A stretch of DNA of 64,000 nucleotides, taken from positions 124,001 to 188,000 of the forward strand of contig CP157202.1 in the NCBI GenBank assembly GCA_039954875.1, given 5' to 3'. The notes beneath the pieces were generated by a model. The model saw only the letters and a list, made by a program, of their open reading frames with translations. It had not been told where the DNA came from and made no database searches. Made by a program: the position numbers and the translations under genes. The DNA is from G039954875 sp039954875 (GTDB taxonomy: Bacteria > Bacteroidota > Bacteroidia > Flavobacteriales > Blattabacteriaceae). The stretch's first letter is position 1. Every line of letters begins with the position of its first letter. Shown in pieces: positions 50,224 through 60,716 of the stretch.

Positions 50224-51549
50224 ATGAATAAAAAACTGATAGAAGGTTTTTCCAAAAAGACTAAAGAAGAGAAATTAGATTGGGTTGCTCAATGTTTTTT
50301 GGACAATGATCCTGAGGTTCGTAAACTTTTACTTACTTATTGGCATGAAGATGTGGCTCTACAAAAGCTGCACGATGAATTTTCCGAAAATACCCTGTCA
50401 AATTTCTATATGCCTTTTGCTATAGCCCCCAATTTTTTAATCAATGACGAGCCTTATGTTTTACCTATGGTCATCGAGGAAAGTTCAGTGGTAGCAGCTG
50501 CATGTAAGTCTGCTAAATTCTGGCTTGAACGTGGTGGTTTTAAGACCCATGTACAATCAATACGAAAACCTGGACAGGTGCATTTTCTCATGCATACAAC
50601 AATTTCTCGACTGGAAAAATTCTTCAAGCAAGTTTTGGAAGAACGACTTTTCAAAGGTACCGAAGAGATTACCAAGAGCATGCGAGCCCGAGGCGGCGGG
50701 ATCTTAGAAATCACATTGAAAGACAAATCAGTCGAATTGTCAGATTATTTCCAAATCGAGGCGATATTTGATACCTGCGATGCTATGGGAGCAAATTTTA
50801 TCAACTCTTGTTTGGAACAATTCACCCAAATCCTCAAGTGGGAGGTAGCTGCAAGCGATCATTTTGATGAAGAAGAAAAAAATTCCCTTCAGGTGATCAT
50901 GTGTATCCTTTCCAACTATACGCCCGAATGTATTGCCCACGCAGAGATGAGTTGCCAGATCAAGGTGCTTGAAGACGACTTTGGGATGACTGCTAAAGAG
51001 TTTGCCTCTAAATTTCATAGAGCAACGGATATTGCAGTATGCGAACCCTACCGATCTGTGACACACAATAAAGGGATTATGAATGGTGTAGCAGCGGTAG
51101 CCATAGCCACTGGGAACGACTTTCGTGCAATAGAAGCCTGTGCTCATGCCTATGCTTGCAAAAGTGGTAGATATACCAGCTTAACTAACTTCGAACTAAA
51201 GGATGATCTCTTTCGCTTTTGGATCGATCTGCCCATCGCTGTAGGTACTGTAGGTGGCTTGACAACACTTCACCCGTTAGTAAGACTTTCTTTGAGAATG
51301 CTGGGAAATCCTTCAGCTAAAAAATTGATGGAGATCATTGCTGTTTCGGGTTTAGCTCAAAACTTCGCAGCGCTTAGTTCATTAATTACCAATGGCATAC
51401 AACAAGGTCATATGAAAATGCACCTACTGAATATCCTCAATAAACTCGGGGCTACTGATGCGGAAAAAAATTATTTTGTGAATTTTTTCAAAGATAAAAC
51501 CGTCAGTCATCATCTGGTACTGAAGGAATGGAAAAAATTAAAGAGCTAA
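50224..51549 (+). CDS. hydroxymethylglutaryl-CoA reductase, class II
   Basis: Reduces HMG-CoA to mevalonate (or the reverse in degradative species). The 441-residue protein has the class II blocks: EESSVVAAA at 85-93 (catalytic glutamate), DAMGANFIN from 186, GTVGGLTTLHP from 341, and the catalytic histidine H396 in IQQGHMKMH. It lacks the N-terminal membrane domain of class I enzymes. In bacteria this points to the mevalonate route to isoprenoids; no other mevalonate gene is in the window, so the pathway cannot be confirmed here. The gene stands alone between two decayed regions and is fully intact. A start at 50224 follows an AT-rich leader with no Shine-Dalgarno sequence, common in Bacteroidota. 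Confidence 0.92.
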   Translation: MNKKLIEGFSKKTKEEKLDWVAQCFLDNDPEVRKLLLTYWHEDVALQKLHDEFSENTLSNFYMPFAIAPNFLINDEPYVLPMVIEESSVVAAACKSAKFWLERGGFKTHVQSIRKPGQVHFLMHTTISRLEKFFKQVLEERLFKGTEEITKSMRARGGGILEITLKDKSVELSDYFQIEAIFDTCDAMGANFINSCLEQFTQILKWEVAASDHFDEEEKNSLQVIMCILSNYTPECIAHAEMSCQIKVLEDDFGMTAKEFASKFHRATDIAVCEPYRSVTHNKGIMNGVAAVAIATGNDFRAIEACAHAYACKSGRYTSLTNFELKDDLFRFWIDLPIAVGTVGGLTTLHPLVRLSLRMLGNPSAKKLMEIIAVSGLAQNFAALSSLITNGIQQGHMKMHLLNILNKLGATDAEKNYFVNFFKDKTVSHHLVLKEWKKLKS

Positions 51550-51874
51550 TACAATTATTTTTGTATAATTTAGATAGGAGCCAAAAGCTATTAAAATGAG
51601 GTCCTTGAGCTGTAAAAATCATCCATTTTTGTAGAGTAGCCCTGTCTTACTTTTACAAATTAGTATAAAGTATATCATACATATTATAAAAAAAATATTA
51701 TAATAATAATCATCAAATTAAAAATATATGAAAGAAAATCCTACCTATATATATGGATTCTAAAAAAAATATATGATAGTAGTTTGTCTTTTTTAAGGGG
51801 AAATATTGAGTCATTGTTTGATGAGCAGTGGATGTAAAATGAAAAGTTTTCAGAAGAAGCAGATGGTTTTATAA

Positions 51875-52108
51875 ATGATGAGTATAATGACCATATCTCA
51901 ACATATGACAAGCATAAAGAAAAAAAACAGGATCTTAGAAGAAAAGGTGAGTGATATCATTTACTATATCAATAAGTCTAGAGAAAGAGAAGTTTTACTT
52001 GGAGATCTAGTAAAGAAACTGACTCAAGAAAATAAAGGATTAAAGGCGGAAAATGCTAAGGTACAAGAAGAAGTAGAATTCAATGAATTAAAAATAAGCT
52101 TTTGGTAA
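51875..52108 (+). CDS. short coiled-coil open frame, uncertain
   Basis: A 77-codon frame beginning MMSIMTISQHM, with heptad-like leucine/isoleucine spacing in KKKNRILEEKVSDIIYYI and KLTQENKGLKAENAKVQEEV. This would fold as a coiled coil. It has no known relative that I recognise and stands in decayed AT-rich DNA; it may be a fragment of a longer coiled-coil protein. Confidence 0.25.
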   Translation: MMSIMTISQHMTSIKKKNRILEEKVSDIIYYINKSREREVLLGDLVKKLTQENKGLKAENAKVQEEVEFNELKISFW

Positions 52109-54119
52109 TGGACAACACATTTTAGTTTTTTCACGGCAGTAAATATCTTCCTAGGCTTAGAGCTCAAGGTGATATCTAGATACGACAAGAACAATATTTT
52201 TCGTTTGGTTAAAGCATCTAAAATGAATAAGGGAGATATAGGCAAAGTAATCTGTGTGATATCCAATATACCATAATATTGTAGATAAAATATCATAAAG
52301 AAATGAACTTTCCATAATTTTCGTATGATAAAATCTGAAAAGAGCTAAATTAATACCTATAAATAAAATATATCCCTACCTTATACCCTTCTTTAGAAAT
52401 TAGTTATCAATAATAGTCCCACTAACTATTAATCCCTCTTTAATATCAAAGAATAACAATGTAAAAAGAAGTATACAAAATTTAAAGCATATAACTTCAA
52501 AAAAAACAAACTGAGAATCAAATAGTAACAAGGTGTATCAAGGACAAGCTTATCTAACAGTGGATCTTGAAAAAGACATAGTGGAGTAAATAAATCACAT
52601 GTTATTATTTAACTATTTTTTAATAATTTAAATTCGAAATAAAATTTTTTTTTCTAGCTACTATTATTTTGGATACCTCGAGCAGTTGTGCTACGGTAGT
52701 CTTTACAGGTACTAATGATAGAATCTGAATTACCTGAACTCTTATAGTTATTACGGTATGTATAAAAGGTTGAGAACAATGTAAAATCCCTTGTATCTTC
52801 GAAGTATAAAGATCCCTAAGCGCTGTAGATGCAGAATTAAAACCTAAGGGCTATGTAACTAAATCTTTTGAATTACAAAGACGTTTTAATCCTGTCAATT
52901 TTCTAATTTTTTTTTGGACTTTTCGGTTGGGGAGTAAATATCCGCAACAGGTGCGGTCATGAAGTACGATAGAAAGGGTTATGGTATTAAATTATAAAAT
53001 AAATCACTATATAAATAAATTTATACTAATATATTGATATTTTTTTTTACATATGATGGTAAATATTGTCATATGTAAAACCGTAAACTTATCATCACTA
53101 AATCAAGAATATATTTTAATATTAATTTTCGTATATCTATTCACAATAGAGCGAGATGGCAGGGGACCTTTACTGTCTATATAACGCATTTACACTGATC
53201 ATTTGAAGATCCCATCTGAGCTTTATCAGACCGGCTTTCCTTCGAGTCTCCTTCACCACCTTTAAGAGCTAATAGTTTTTTTATTTTAACCTAGAACATA
53301 GCAATAACACTTTTATAACCTTATTATTTATTAAATACATGAATATTATAATATATTATCAATAATATATAAAAATATAAACTAAATTTATATTAAAACT
53401 TAAGAGGTGTTCTTCTTTAATTATAAGACTAAAACGTACATACTGGAGATATTTCACATGAGATTGTTTTCCCGGTATATACAAAAATTAGGCTTGAATT
53501 TTTAATACAATAAGTAGATTTGCTCTAGTTATTAAGAAAGGATCATTACTTGGTGATTTTAAAATCTGGGTCATATATATAGACTAGATAGTAAAAATCA
53601 AGGGGAAAGCATCTGTCAATCTTATAAAAAATAGATTTAAATATTTCTTTTACTCCTCTCAATAGATATCCTCTCACTGATCCCATAGAAAATCATCAAT
53701 TACTAAATGGAGTAAAGTACTAAAATTTAATATTGTTTGTCTACTTACTATTTGTAATCAAATCATATGAACACAAGATATAACCTTGATACATTTTTAC
53801 GATGAATGCGAAATGTTTCCCGTTTGCCATAAATTGTGATTTTCCTTTAAATGAAAATCACTAGCTTTTCAAGCTAGGAAAAGTTATCCAAAATTGGATT
53901 ATACAGTTTGTTTTTTGGATGGAGCGTAACTTAAGCACTCTTTCGGATTGGATGTTTTTTGTATATTGGCTTGTTTCAATGTTTTTTCCATTGCTTCTCT
54001 AGAGAGTTTTATTCCCATAAACAGATGGTTTCTTTCTCTTGCGTTCTACAATAGCAGTTTCAAGTTTTATATATTAGACGAGTTGTAGCCTCTAAATTAC
54101 TATGCCATGAAAGTTATCC
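52109..54119. other. AT-rich decayed region without genes
   Basis: About 2 kb with no frame of interest on either strand. A short less AT-rich patch at about 53140-53280 differs in base composition from its surroundings but is unassigned. A cluster of three hairpins is listed separately. Confidence 0.45.
53836..53899. repeat. three consecutive short perfect hairpins
   Basis: GTGATTTTC (53836-53844) pairs with GAAAATCAC (53853-53861) across an eight-base loop. CTAGCTT and AAGCTAG (53861-53877) pair across TTC. ATCCAA and TTGGAT (53886-53899) pair across two bases. All stems are perfect, within 64 bases. They could be an old terminator cluster or an insertion-element end; no coding frame surrounds them. 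Confidence 0.5.
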
Positions 54120-55260
54120 AAGTAACTCCTCTAAAAATTTAAGATAATGAAGTCTTTAGATCGATAACCTCTATGCGTGATGATTTTCTCACTTGTGCAG
54201 TTCCTCTGAGATGGGTCTGGGCAGGCCTTACCGATATAATGATAAATGATGCTTTCTCCTGCTGGGGTACTACCCTTGAGGGGGGGGGCTCATATTTGTA
54301 CTGATATTTTCCACCTCCACTATCACTACTGATAAGCCTATCCAAAGAATCAAAACTATGGGATCATAATTCAATTTTTATCCCTTGATTATTTGTGACA
54401 CTGAATACAGCTTATCAAACTCCCAGCACTGTGCCCTGCATAGATTTTTCTAATAATAGTGCCATTAGGTAATATTTGTTTAATCACTCATCCTAAATTA
54501 TAATACTCGTAACGAATGACTTGACCTAATTCATCAGTAAGTTTACGCAATTCTCCCAACCCATCGTATCGCTGATTGATAATGCCTTTTTCATTGCCTG
54601 AGGCATTGAGATGGGTAATCCTGATAGGAAGCCTCTGTGCTTGTGTTATATTATATTACTTACCTCGGGGGCGGGATACTTTTGTGTATCCCTCTGCCTG
54701 TATGTAGGTGGTGGACTCCATCGCAATGGAATCATAGAGGGTGTGTTCCTTATGTCGATCATTAAAGTTTAGTAGGTGATTTCCCTCTCCAATTATTATA
54801 GAACAGCTCGGTATTAAGTGTGATTTATTGTGAATCATTTCCTATGCCCATGATGGGACGCATAAGATTTTGGAGATTTAACCTTGAGCTTACGTCTTAG
54901 CTTGTCATAATCCCGCATTAGGATCTCAATGAAGGCTTCATTATAACTTTTTTGCCCTTTCTTGAGTTTATATCATTGCTCGATTGTTTGATGGTACGGC
55001 TTAGAGCGTCAAAATAGACACGGGACTTATTGCTTTTGATGTCGCTTGGTATAGTGCTGATTTCGCGCTTATGACCTCTTGAGCATTCTTCATTAAGCTA
55101 TATTCTGTAGTGATGGTATTTTTGTACCAGGTGCCTGGATTAAGCATGCGTGTTAAAATACGCCTGAGTTGATTATAGGTATAAGAGGTTTTATTGCCTT
55201 GGGAATTGATTTCTGAAATGAGCTTTCCACTGTAGCGCGAATGCTCGTTCTTTATGGTAT
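54120..55260 (-). pseudogene. Rhs/YD-repeat protein remnant
   Basis: Minus-strand reading in shifting frames gives YD-repeat style blocks: INSQGNKTSYTYNQLRRIL near 55220-55165, RYDGLGELRKLTDELGQVIR (~54570-54515) followed at once by YEYY and LPNGTIIRKIY, and SLDRLISSDSGGGKYQYKY near 54345-54285. These fit the tandem G-x-LxxxTDxxG-x-xxYxYD pattern of Rhs/teneurin-like proteins, which build a large shell around a C-terminal toxin. No toxin end or intact frame is visible, and stops and shifts are frequent. It would have been a polymorphic-toxin or wall-associated protein. Confidence 0.55.
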
Positions 55261-55300
55261 CACTTTTTATGTAGAGTATAATATTTTTCGTTTGTAACTT

Positions 55301-55327
55301 ATCGCTTATATCTATGATATAAGCGAT
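55301..55327. repeat. perfect 12-bp inverted repeat
   Basis: ATCGCTTATATC (55301-55312) and GATATAAGCGAT (55316-55327) form a perfect 12-bp stem with a TAT loop. It lies about 40 bases upstream, in the minus direction, of the Rhs remnant. It could be a two-way terminator, a recombination site or part of an insertion-sequence end. A run of six A follows. Confidence 0.6.
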
Positions 55328-55329
55328 GT

Positions 55330-56924
55330 AGAAAAAATACTTATCGTTCTCAGAGAATAGATTATAAAAATTGTTTTTACTTATCCGCTTATCGTCTTAA
55401 TTTATGATATAATATCTAATATACAAGTGTTTGATATAAGGTTTGATACTTTTATTTTTTATTGATAGATAAATAATAATTATAATTATTATATTTTATT
55501 TTTTTTAATCCCGTTACATTGTATACTATTCCTATAAGGAATGTTTTTATGTCTATTACCTGTATCTTCCTGTTCAAGCTTCATATCATTCATAGTATAG
55601 GTTTTACTTCCAAACGCCGTGATTTAAACTTTACTAAGAAAGCCTTGAGTGTCATGCTCAGCCGTGTAGAGGTTTTGGGTTTAGCCCGAAGGGTTGGTTT
55701 GATCATTGGTATAGTCGTTTTACGTTGCCTTGTTGAGTGCTGTGAGGCATCCTATACCGTAACATATTCAATCTACCTTTGCGCGTAAGGACGAAAGCCC
55801 TTAAAAATCTTTCCATTAAGTTGCTCAGTGAGGATCTGAGACATTAGGAATATTATAGAGGGATATTTCTTACTTCCAAAGAATTTCTCATTTTTAAGAA
55901 AGTGTTTTTTCAATAAAGTTTTTTTCTCGTGATCCGAGCCTGATATGATATTATGGTTTTTGCCCTCTACGTGTCGTGCGTACTTCATGCTGCCCTTCCT
56001 TATAAGGATATGGCCGTTTGGCAGTAAGGCAGAGAGCTTGTGAGTGAATTTTTGTACTTTTCTCTAGTTCATTGCGCCTTTTCTCCCTCGAAAGATTTCT
56101 TTTGAATGTTCCCCTCCTTTTGTATGATATACCCGATGGGGGAGCGCAAATTTCTCGTTATTTCGGTATAGGCGCATTTGATCTTATCCGTCTCAACAAA
56201 TTACTCTCCTACATAGATCATAGCTTGGGGTATCTTTTGAATTTTGATGCTTAGACTTTTGTCGATAAAACATTTTACTTTGCGATGAAAATCACCTATA
56301 CCAGTCATAATTCATAGTTGGTTTAATAGTTGAGGAGTTGCATAATCTGAAAGCTTTTTCTTTCGTAAAGGAGCTTACCCCCGTCGACTTTAAAGGTTTT
56401 GAGCTCGTTCAAAGGGGGATAAAATTTGACCTTGTAAATCAGATGCTCATCTGACAGAATAGACTCACATCTTCCTTTGATTTATATACGCTTGTGATAA
56501 GGAATGATGTCGTCCTCCTCACCCTTCTCAAAGTATTATCTGGTAGCCTCAATCAGATCCCTATGCGGGATACACAGTCTTACTATATCTGCTCATTTTT
56601 ACAACCTATTTAGCTTTAACGGGGCACCCTGCAATTTATTCAGTTTCTCGTCCTCATACTTCCTATAGAGCCCTTTTGCTCTTGAGAGTAAAACCTCCAT
56701 GTCGTATTTGACAGATAATGACCCTTCAGTTTATTCGGGTCCTAAGGTCAGAAAACATAGAGGTTGGCGCTGATAAGTTCAAGTTCCTTTGTCTTGAAAT
56801 GGCTGAATATTTTTTCTACCTCAAAATCTCTGGAGGATATAAGGCAACTCTAGCCATTCTTGATACACATCCCCCGGAGAATGGATTCTACGCTATAGAT
56901 TATATAACAAGGTCATTTATACCT
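55330..56924. other. decayed region, probably prophage-derived
   Basis: No intact gene. On the minus strand, sequence just downstream of the capsid remnant keeps coding-like pieces in several frames (for example PHRDLIEATR near 56560 and KFYPPLNELKTFKVDGG near 56430-56380), consistent with further phage structural genes. A block at 55988-55773 has LLKKHFLKNEKFFGSKKYPS, which faintly recalls the LxxHLxSxDFFDxxKYP motif of YceI-family proteins. That resemblance is weak. Confidence 0.35.
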
Positions 56925-58250
56925 ATTTGATGTCCAAAGTATTGAGCTGGTATAGGCTCTCCACATTATTCAACACCGGCAGGGTGTAGGCTTGTACGGC
57001 GGTAAACTATATTAAAGAATCTGTCTTTCCGAACTTTGAGATGAGGATATACTTACCCACTTTATGGTATTTGACTCCTGTTTACAGAATGTTTTTCTTC
57101 TTGCGTTCGTCCATAGGCCAAATCGCCCATTTTTAACCCTTCAGAGAAGGTTACTTTGTCCGTTTTTCGGGAATTCAATGAGCTTTGATTGCTATTTTTT
57201 TCTATCCGAACCATGACGCTATCCATTACCCGTAGTTCATAATCTTCTAAAAAGTATTCATTCACCTTACTTACCGATGGCAGAATACAGTTGCCCGGTA
57301 TTAAATTTAGAAATGAGTAGTATCGTGCTTTTACCTGATCATTTCTCTTGAGCTGATTGAATTGTTCGGCATGCATAAAGACATTCATGAGCTTGTCGTT
57401 ATTTTTGCGTGCCGCCTCTATTACCTTTTCTATGGCATTCAAGGGTGTTTGGACTTGGCATAGTCCTATTTTAGAGTAGTCCCGAACTTGTTTTATTTGA
57501 TATAATGGCGAATTACACATGATGTATTATCCCGGTGTTGTTTTTTTTTAACCTCCAATCACCCCCAGTGGAAAAGAGTCTGAAGGGTTCTATGTTCTAA
57601 GCCTACTGTAGATCCCTTTGATATATTTTGTCACATCATAGAATATCAACGCTGTGATACGTTCACTCATATCTCCGCCATTATTCTGCTCGAGCATGAT
57701 GTCAATGTTGTTCGTCTCGTTCTCTCTAAGTTGCATCTTCATTCCGATCTTGAGTAGGTCTCCTTCGGTTTTGGAAATCTTATCTTCTTTTTCAAGAGTA
57801 ACTCAGAATCCATTGCTACAACATCGGTAGTCACTACTGATGCTCTCCCGGTAACGCTCTTGAACTTCACAAGCTGGATTCGTATTTGTTCTTAAAAAAT
57901 TGTTTAAAGATATAAGCGGGTGGATTTTTTTTATCATTGATCCTTTTTGTCAGGACCTTAGTGATGGGGCTAAGGTATTTCTCCACATACTGAGGAAATA
58001 ATGTATTGGATCACGTTTTTTTTAAATTATTCAGAATAAAACTGGATTAAGACAAGTTTGTTTTTATCATCCTCTTGCAGGGCAAAGAGCATCACGGCTT
58101 CGTTCACTTTGCCTGAACTATACCCTTCCATTAGGCCTTTCTTTCACGAATGTGCCTATCTATGACAATGTCTACCCATTCCAGTGTGGCTGCCAAAGTA
58201 CACGGGTTATCTTAAAGTGGGTAATGTTTGCCTCGATAATTCATACCATA
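56925..58250 (-). pseudogene. phage major capsid protein and preceding small phage protein, frameshifted
   Basis: Reading the minus strand, a small protein with KVNEAVMLFALQEDDKNKLV ends near 58030. Then comes the capsid gene, with KYLSPITKVLTKRINDKKNP near 57970-57910 and FKSVTGRASVVTTDVVAMDS near 57865-57805 (in shifting frames), and a long open part from 57520 to 57062 containing LMNVFMHAEQFNQLKRNDQV, ILPSVSKVNEYFLEDYELRV and FSEGLKMGDLAYGR. A last shift restores GKYILISKFGKTDSL and a stop near 56926. The order and blocks match the major capsid protein of Bacteroides-type prophages. At least four disruptions make it dead. Like the tail remnant at 3-6 kb it is on the minus strand. Confidence 0.65.
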
Positions 58251-59395
58251 CATTTGGGCTCAAATTAAGTAGAGGGTTTTCGTCTGAGACTGGGCGCTAG
58301 GATATAATTTTGGTTAGAATGACTTATTGCGCTTACAATGCTATATAACCTACGGTACCAAAGATTATCGGGTCAAGTACGACTTACGTGGTAAGTAGAT
58401 GATTTATACACTCATCTGATGGATTATCGGAGTAGCTTATCAAAACAATATTGAACAATTGGGTTTGCAGGCTAGATTGGACTCTGGTGGGCCGTTTGGT
58501 AATAGTTTTGCATTCTCTTCCTTGTTTATGCAGGAGAGAGACGACAAGTTCAGCGATATGGATCAAACCCGATTATTCATGAATATTGATCTTTGGAACA
58601 ATGTATGGTTTGGTTTGTTAGGAATTTTTTAAAACGTTTTTTTGGTGAATATGGCATACTTCAAGATCGACTATCGGCAAGACAGTATCCATATACCATC
58701 AGGTGAAAAATTTTAAGCTTACGGTTTCGATGGTCTTCAAACCTGGTGCCAAATACACATCTTATGACGTAGAGTGCAGACTAAGTCATGCAATTGTATT
58801 ATCCCCCACCTTTGTCTTGGAATATACTCGCGACTTGAAAGACGTATTTGAAAGTCGTTTCAATTATGATTAAATCAGGTTTCATTACAATCAACCAATA
58901 CCGATTCCCTATATGGTAAGGCTCAATGTCATTTTTTTATGCTAGAAAAGTTTTTGATGTCTTACCACTTTCACTGTTTTTATCTATCTTAGATAATCAA
59001 TTATCTGTACTCTTGCTTGTTTTTTTATTAATTAAATAGTTATGGATTTGTTAAATATATTTACCTTACCTTTGAAATAACATTTCAAATGGTGTATATT
59101 CAATTGGATTCATCTGGTCAATAAGTTGGGTTTACAATAAACCGTCTTTGGGATAGGGACTTTTGGAAGTATTTATAGTAAAAACAAACGTATCAATGCT
59201 TCGAGTATAGAAGAATATTTTGTCCCAAGCCAGCGAATTTACTTCTAATATGGGTTTGGCATAGAAAATATTGATTATGGCAACTTAAGACTTTTCTATA
59301 TCGATTTTTCCTGGCGTCCTGGCAGGAAAATTATCTCAAGTGGACCAATCTGAGAAAATTCGATGTAAATCTGGAAAAATTAGATTTTTTTTGAT
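58240..59395 (+). pseudogene. outer-membrane beta-barrel protein remnant
   Basis: Plus-strand reading in shifting frames gives LGLQARLDSGGPFGNSFAFS near 58459-58518, MDQTRLFMNIDLWNNVWFG (58558-58614), KLTVSMVFKPGAKYTSYDVE near 58705-58770, SPTFVLEYTRDLKDVFESRF (58795-58860) and, near the end, YGFGIENIDYGNLRLFYIDF. Alternating hydrophobic/polar strands and the final aromatic-rich strand suggest the C-terminal barrel of a large outer-membrane protein, perhaps of the DUF5686 type. The subfamily assignment is weak. Confidence 0.4.
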
Positions 59396-59403
59396 AAAAA
59401 AAG

Positions 59404-59411
59404 TACCTTCG
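59404..59411 (+). promoter_or_regulatory. candidate -7 box for ppa
   Basis: TACCTTCG matches the TAnnTTYG form of the Bacteroidota -7 element and lies about 30 bases before the ATG of the pyrophosphatase gene. The matching upstream box is not clear. Confidence 0.35.
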
Positions 59412-59442
59412 TCCCCAGTCTCTAAAAAAATCATTGAGGAAA

Positions 59443-59946
59443 ATGAAAAATACAACTTTTGACGTATTGATTGAGATCCCCAGGGGGAGTCGCAACAAGT
59501 ATGAATTCGATAAAGAAAAAGATAGAATCCGTCTCGATCGTGTGCTTTACTCGCCGATGACCTATCCGGCAGACTATGGCTATATTCCCAATACCTTAGC
59601 CCTTGATGGTGATCCTCTTGACGCGTTGGTATTACTTACAACTCCCACTATACCTGGTTGTTTGATTGAAGTGAAGCCTATCGGCATCTTCCTTATGGAT
59701 GATGATAAAGGGCGAGATGAGAAAATTCTATGTGTACCCATAGCTGACCCTAATTACAATCATTTAAACGATATCGATCAGGTTCCATCTCATACTTATA
59801 GGGGGATTGAGCACTTCTTTCGTGTCTATAAAGACCTTGAGAGTAAGAAGGTGACAATTGAGGGATGGAAGGATGCTGCTGAAGCGATAAGAATTTATAA
59901 TGAATGCTTGGGGCGTTATGGGAGACAAACTCCTAGCCCTCAATAA
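59443..59946 (+). CDS. ppa: inorganic pyrophosphatase, family I
   Basis: Hydrolyses pyrophosphate to phosphate, pulling biosynthetic reactions forward, in the cytoplasm. The 167-residue protein has the family I residues: the lysine/glutamate start IEIPRGSRNKYEF, the PADYGYIPNT block, the metal ligands in the DGDPLDALVLL signature, DKGRDEKILCVP and the final HFFRVYKDLE with helix. The ATG at 59443, preceded by a TGAGGA that could act as a ribosome binding site, is preferred over a TTG at 59434. Argininosuccinate synthase, acyl-CoA synthetases and PheS all release pyrophosphate. Confidence 0.94.
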   Translation: MKNTTFDVLIEIPRGSRNKYEFDKEKDRIRLDRVLYSPMTYPADYGYIPNTLALDGDPLDALVLLTTPTIPGCLIEVKPIGIFLMDDDKGRDEKILCVPIADPNYNHLNDIDQVPSHTYRGIEHFFRVYKDLESKKVTIEGWKDAAEAIRIYNECLGRYGRQTPSPQ

Positions 59947-60092
59947 AGACCATTGATATTGTCAAGATCGTATTAGGTAAAAGACTATTTATTTTGGCCG
60001 TCCGTGAGCTTGGGAGATATAGTTTGGGGATATTGGAAGGAGACAGTCTCTAGAGCATATGCCTTATGTGTTATTTGATTCATCCTGTATTT

Positions 60093-60716
60093 TTATCGCT
60101 CGACGAAGATCACCAATGCTCCGGTAGTGAATACGATTTCCACTGTATTGCTTACGGATATATTACGTGTTCCGATCCGACGATGGATTTCCAGAGATTC
60201 TCCATAGAGAGGATATTTCAAACCTTTGGTAACCACACCTTCGGCTTTTGGAAAAGGGAATAGCGAAACCATCTTATCCTTTGTACCGTATAGATGGCTT
60301 TGTGTTTCTGCAAAAAAGTAGGTGTGGTAGTTGTCATAGAAGATTAGTGAGAGGTTTTGTTTGTATTTTGAAGCAGTGGAGAGATTTCCAAGAAAATGAT
60401 CCTGTTCCTTGCCGCTCCCTCCCCATATGTCAACATTGAGAAATCTTTTTTGAGCTATGATCTTTAATGCCTTTTCAAAATCTGTGAAGTTTTGATCTGG
60501 TGTCTCGATGAGTGTGATGTCTTCAGGAAATGTTGTCTGGTTAGCCGAATCGAAATCGCCACTGATTACGTCTGCGCGGATGTTGGATTTTTTGAGGTAA
60601 TGATAAGCTCCATCCGTAACAAATATTTTTTGATAAGTTGAACATTCAGGAAGGTTTCTTGGAGGCTCCCCATTGAGGAAGAGTGCTATTTTGGGTCCTG
60701 TAAATTTGTGATTCAT
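60093..60716 (-). CDS. thiN: thiamine pyrophosphokinase
   Basis: Converts thiamine to thiamine diphosphate with ATP, the last step of thiamine salvage. The 207-residue protein starts at the ATG at 60716 and has the family blocks GAYHYLKKSNIRADVISGDF near 42-61 (ISGDFDS with the catalytic aspartates), the DFEKALKII region, a GGSGKEQDHFLGNL segment near 101-114 standing for the GxxGxxxDHxLxN motif, and a C-terminal beta domain ending in GTRNISVSNTVEIVF. The reading frame continues upstream without stop into the broken adenosyltransferase gene; see that entry. An intact thiamine kinase implies use of external thiamine. Confidence 0.9.
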   Translation of the reverse strand: MNHKFTGPKIALFLNGEPPRNLPECSTYQKIFVTDGAYHYLKKSNIRADVISGDFDSANQTTFPEDITLIETPDQNFTDFEKALKIIAQKRFLNVDIWGGSGKEQDHFLGNLSTASKYKQNLSLIFYDNYHTYFFAETQSHLYGTKDKMVSLFPFPKAEGVVTKGLKYPLYGESLEIHRRIGTRNISVSNTVEIVFTTGALVIFVER

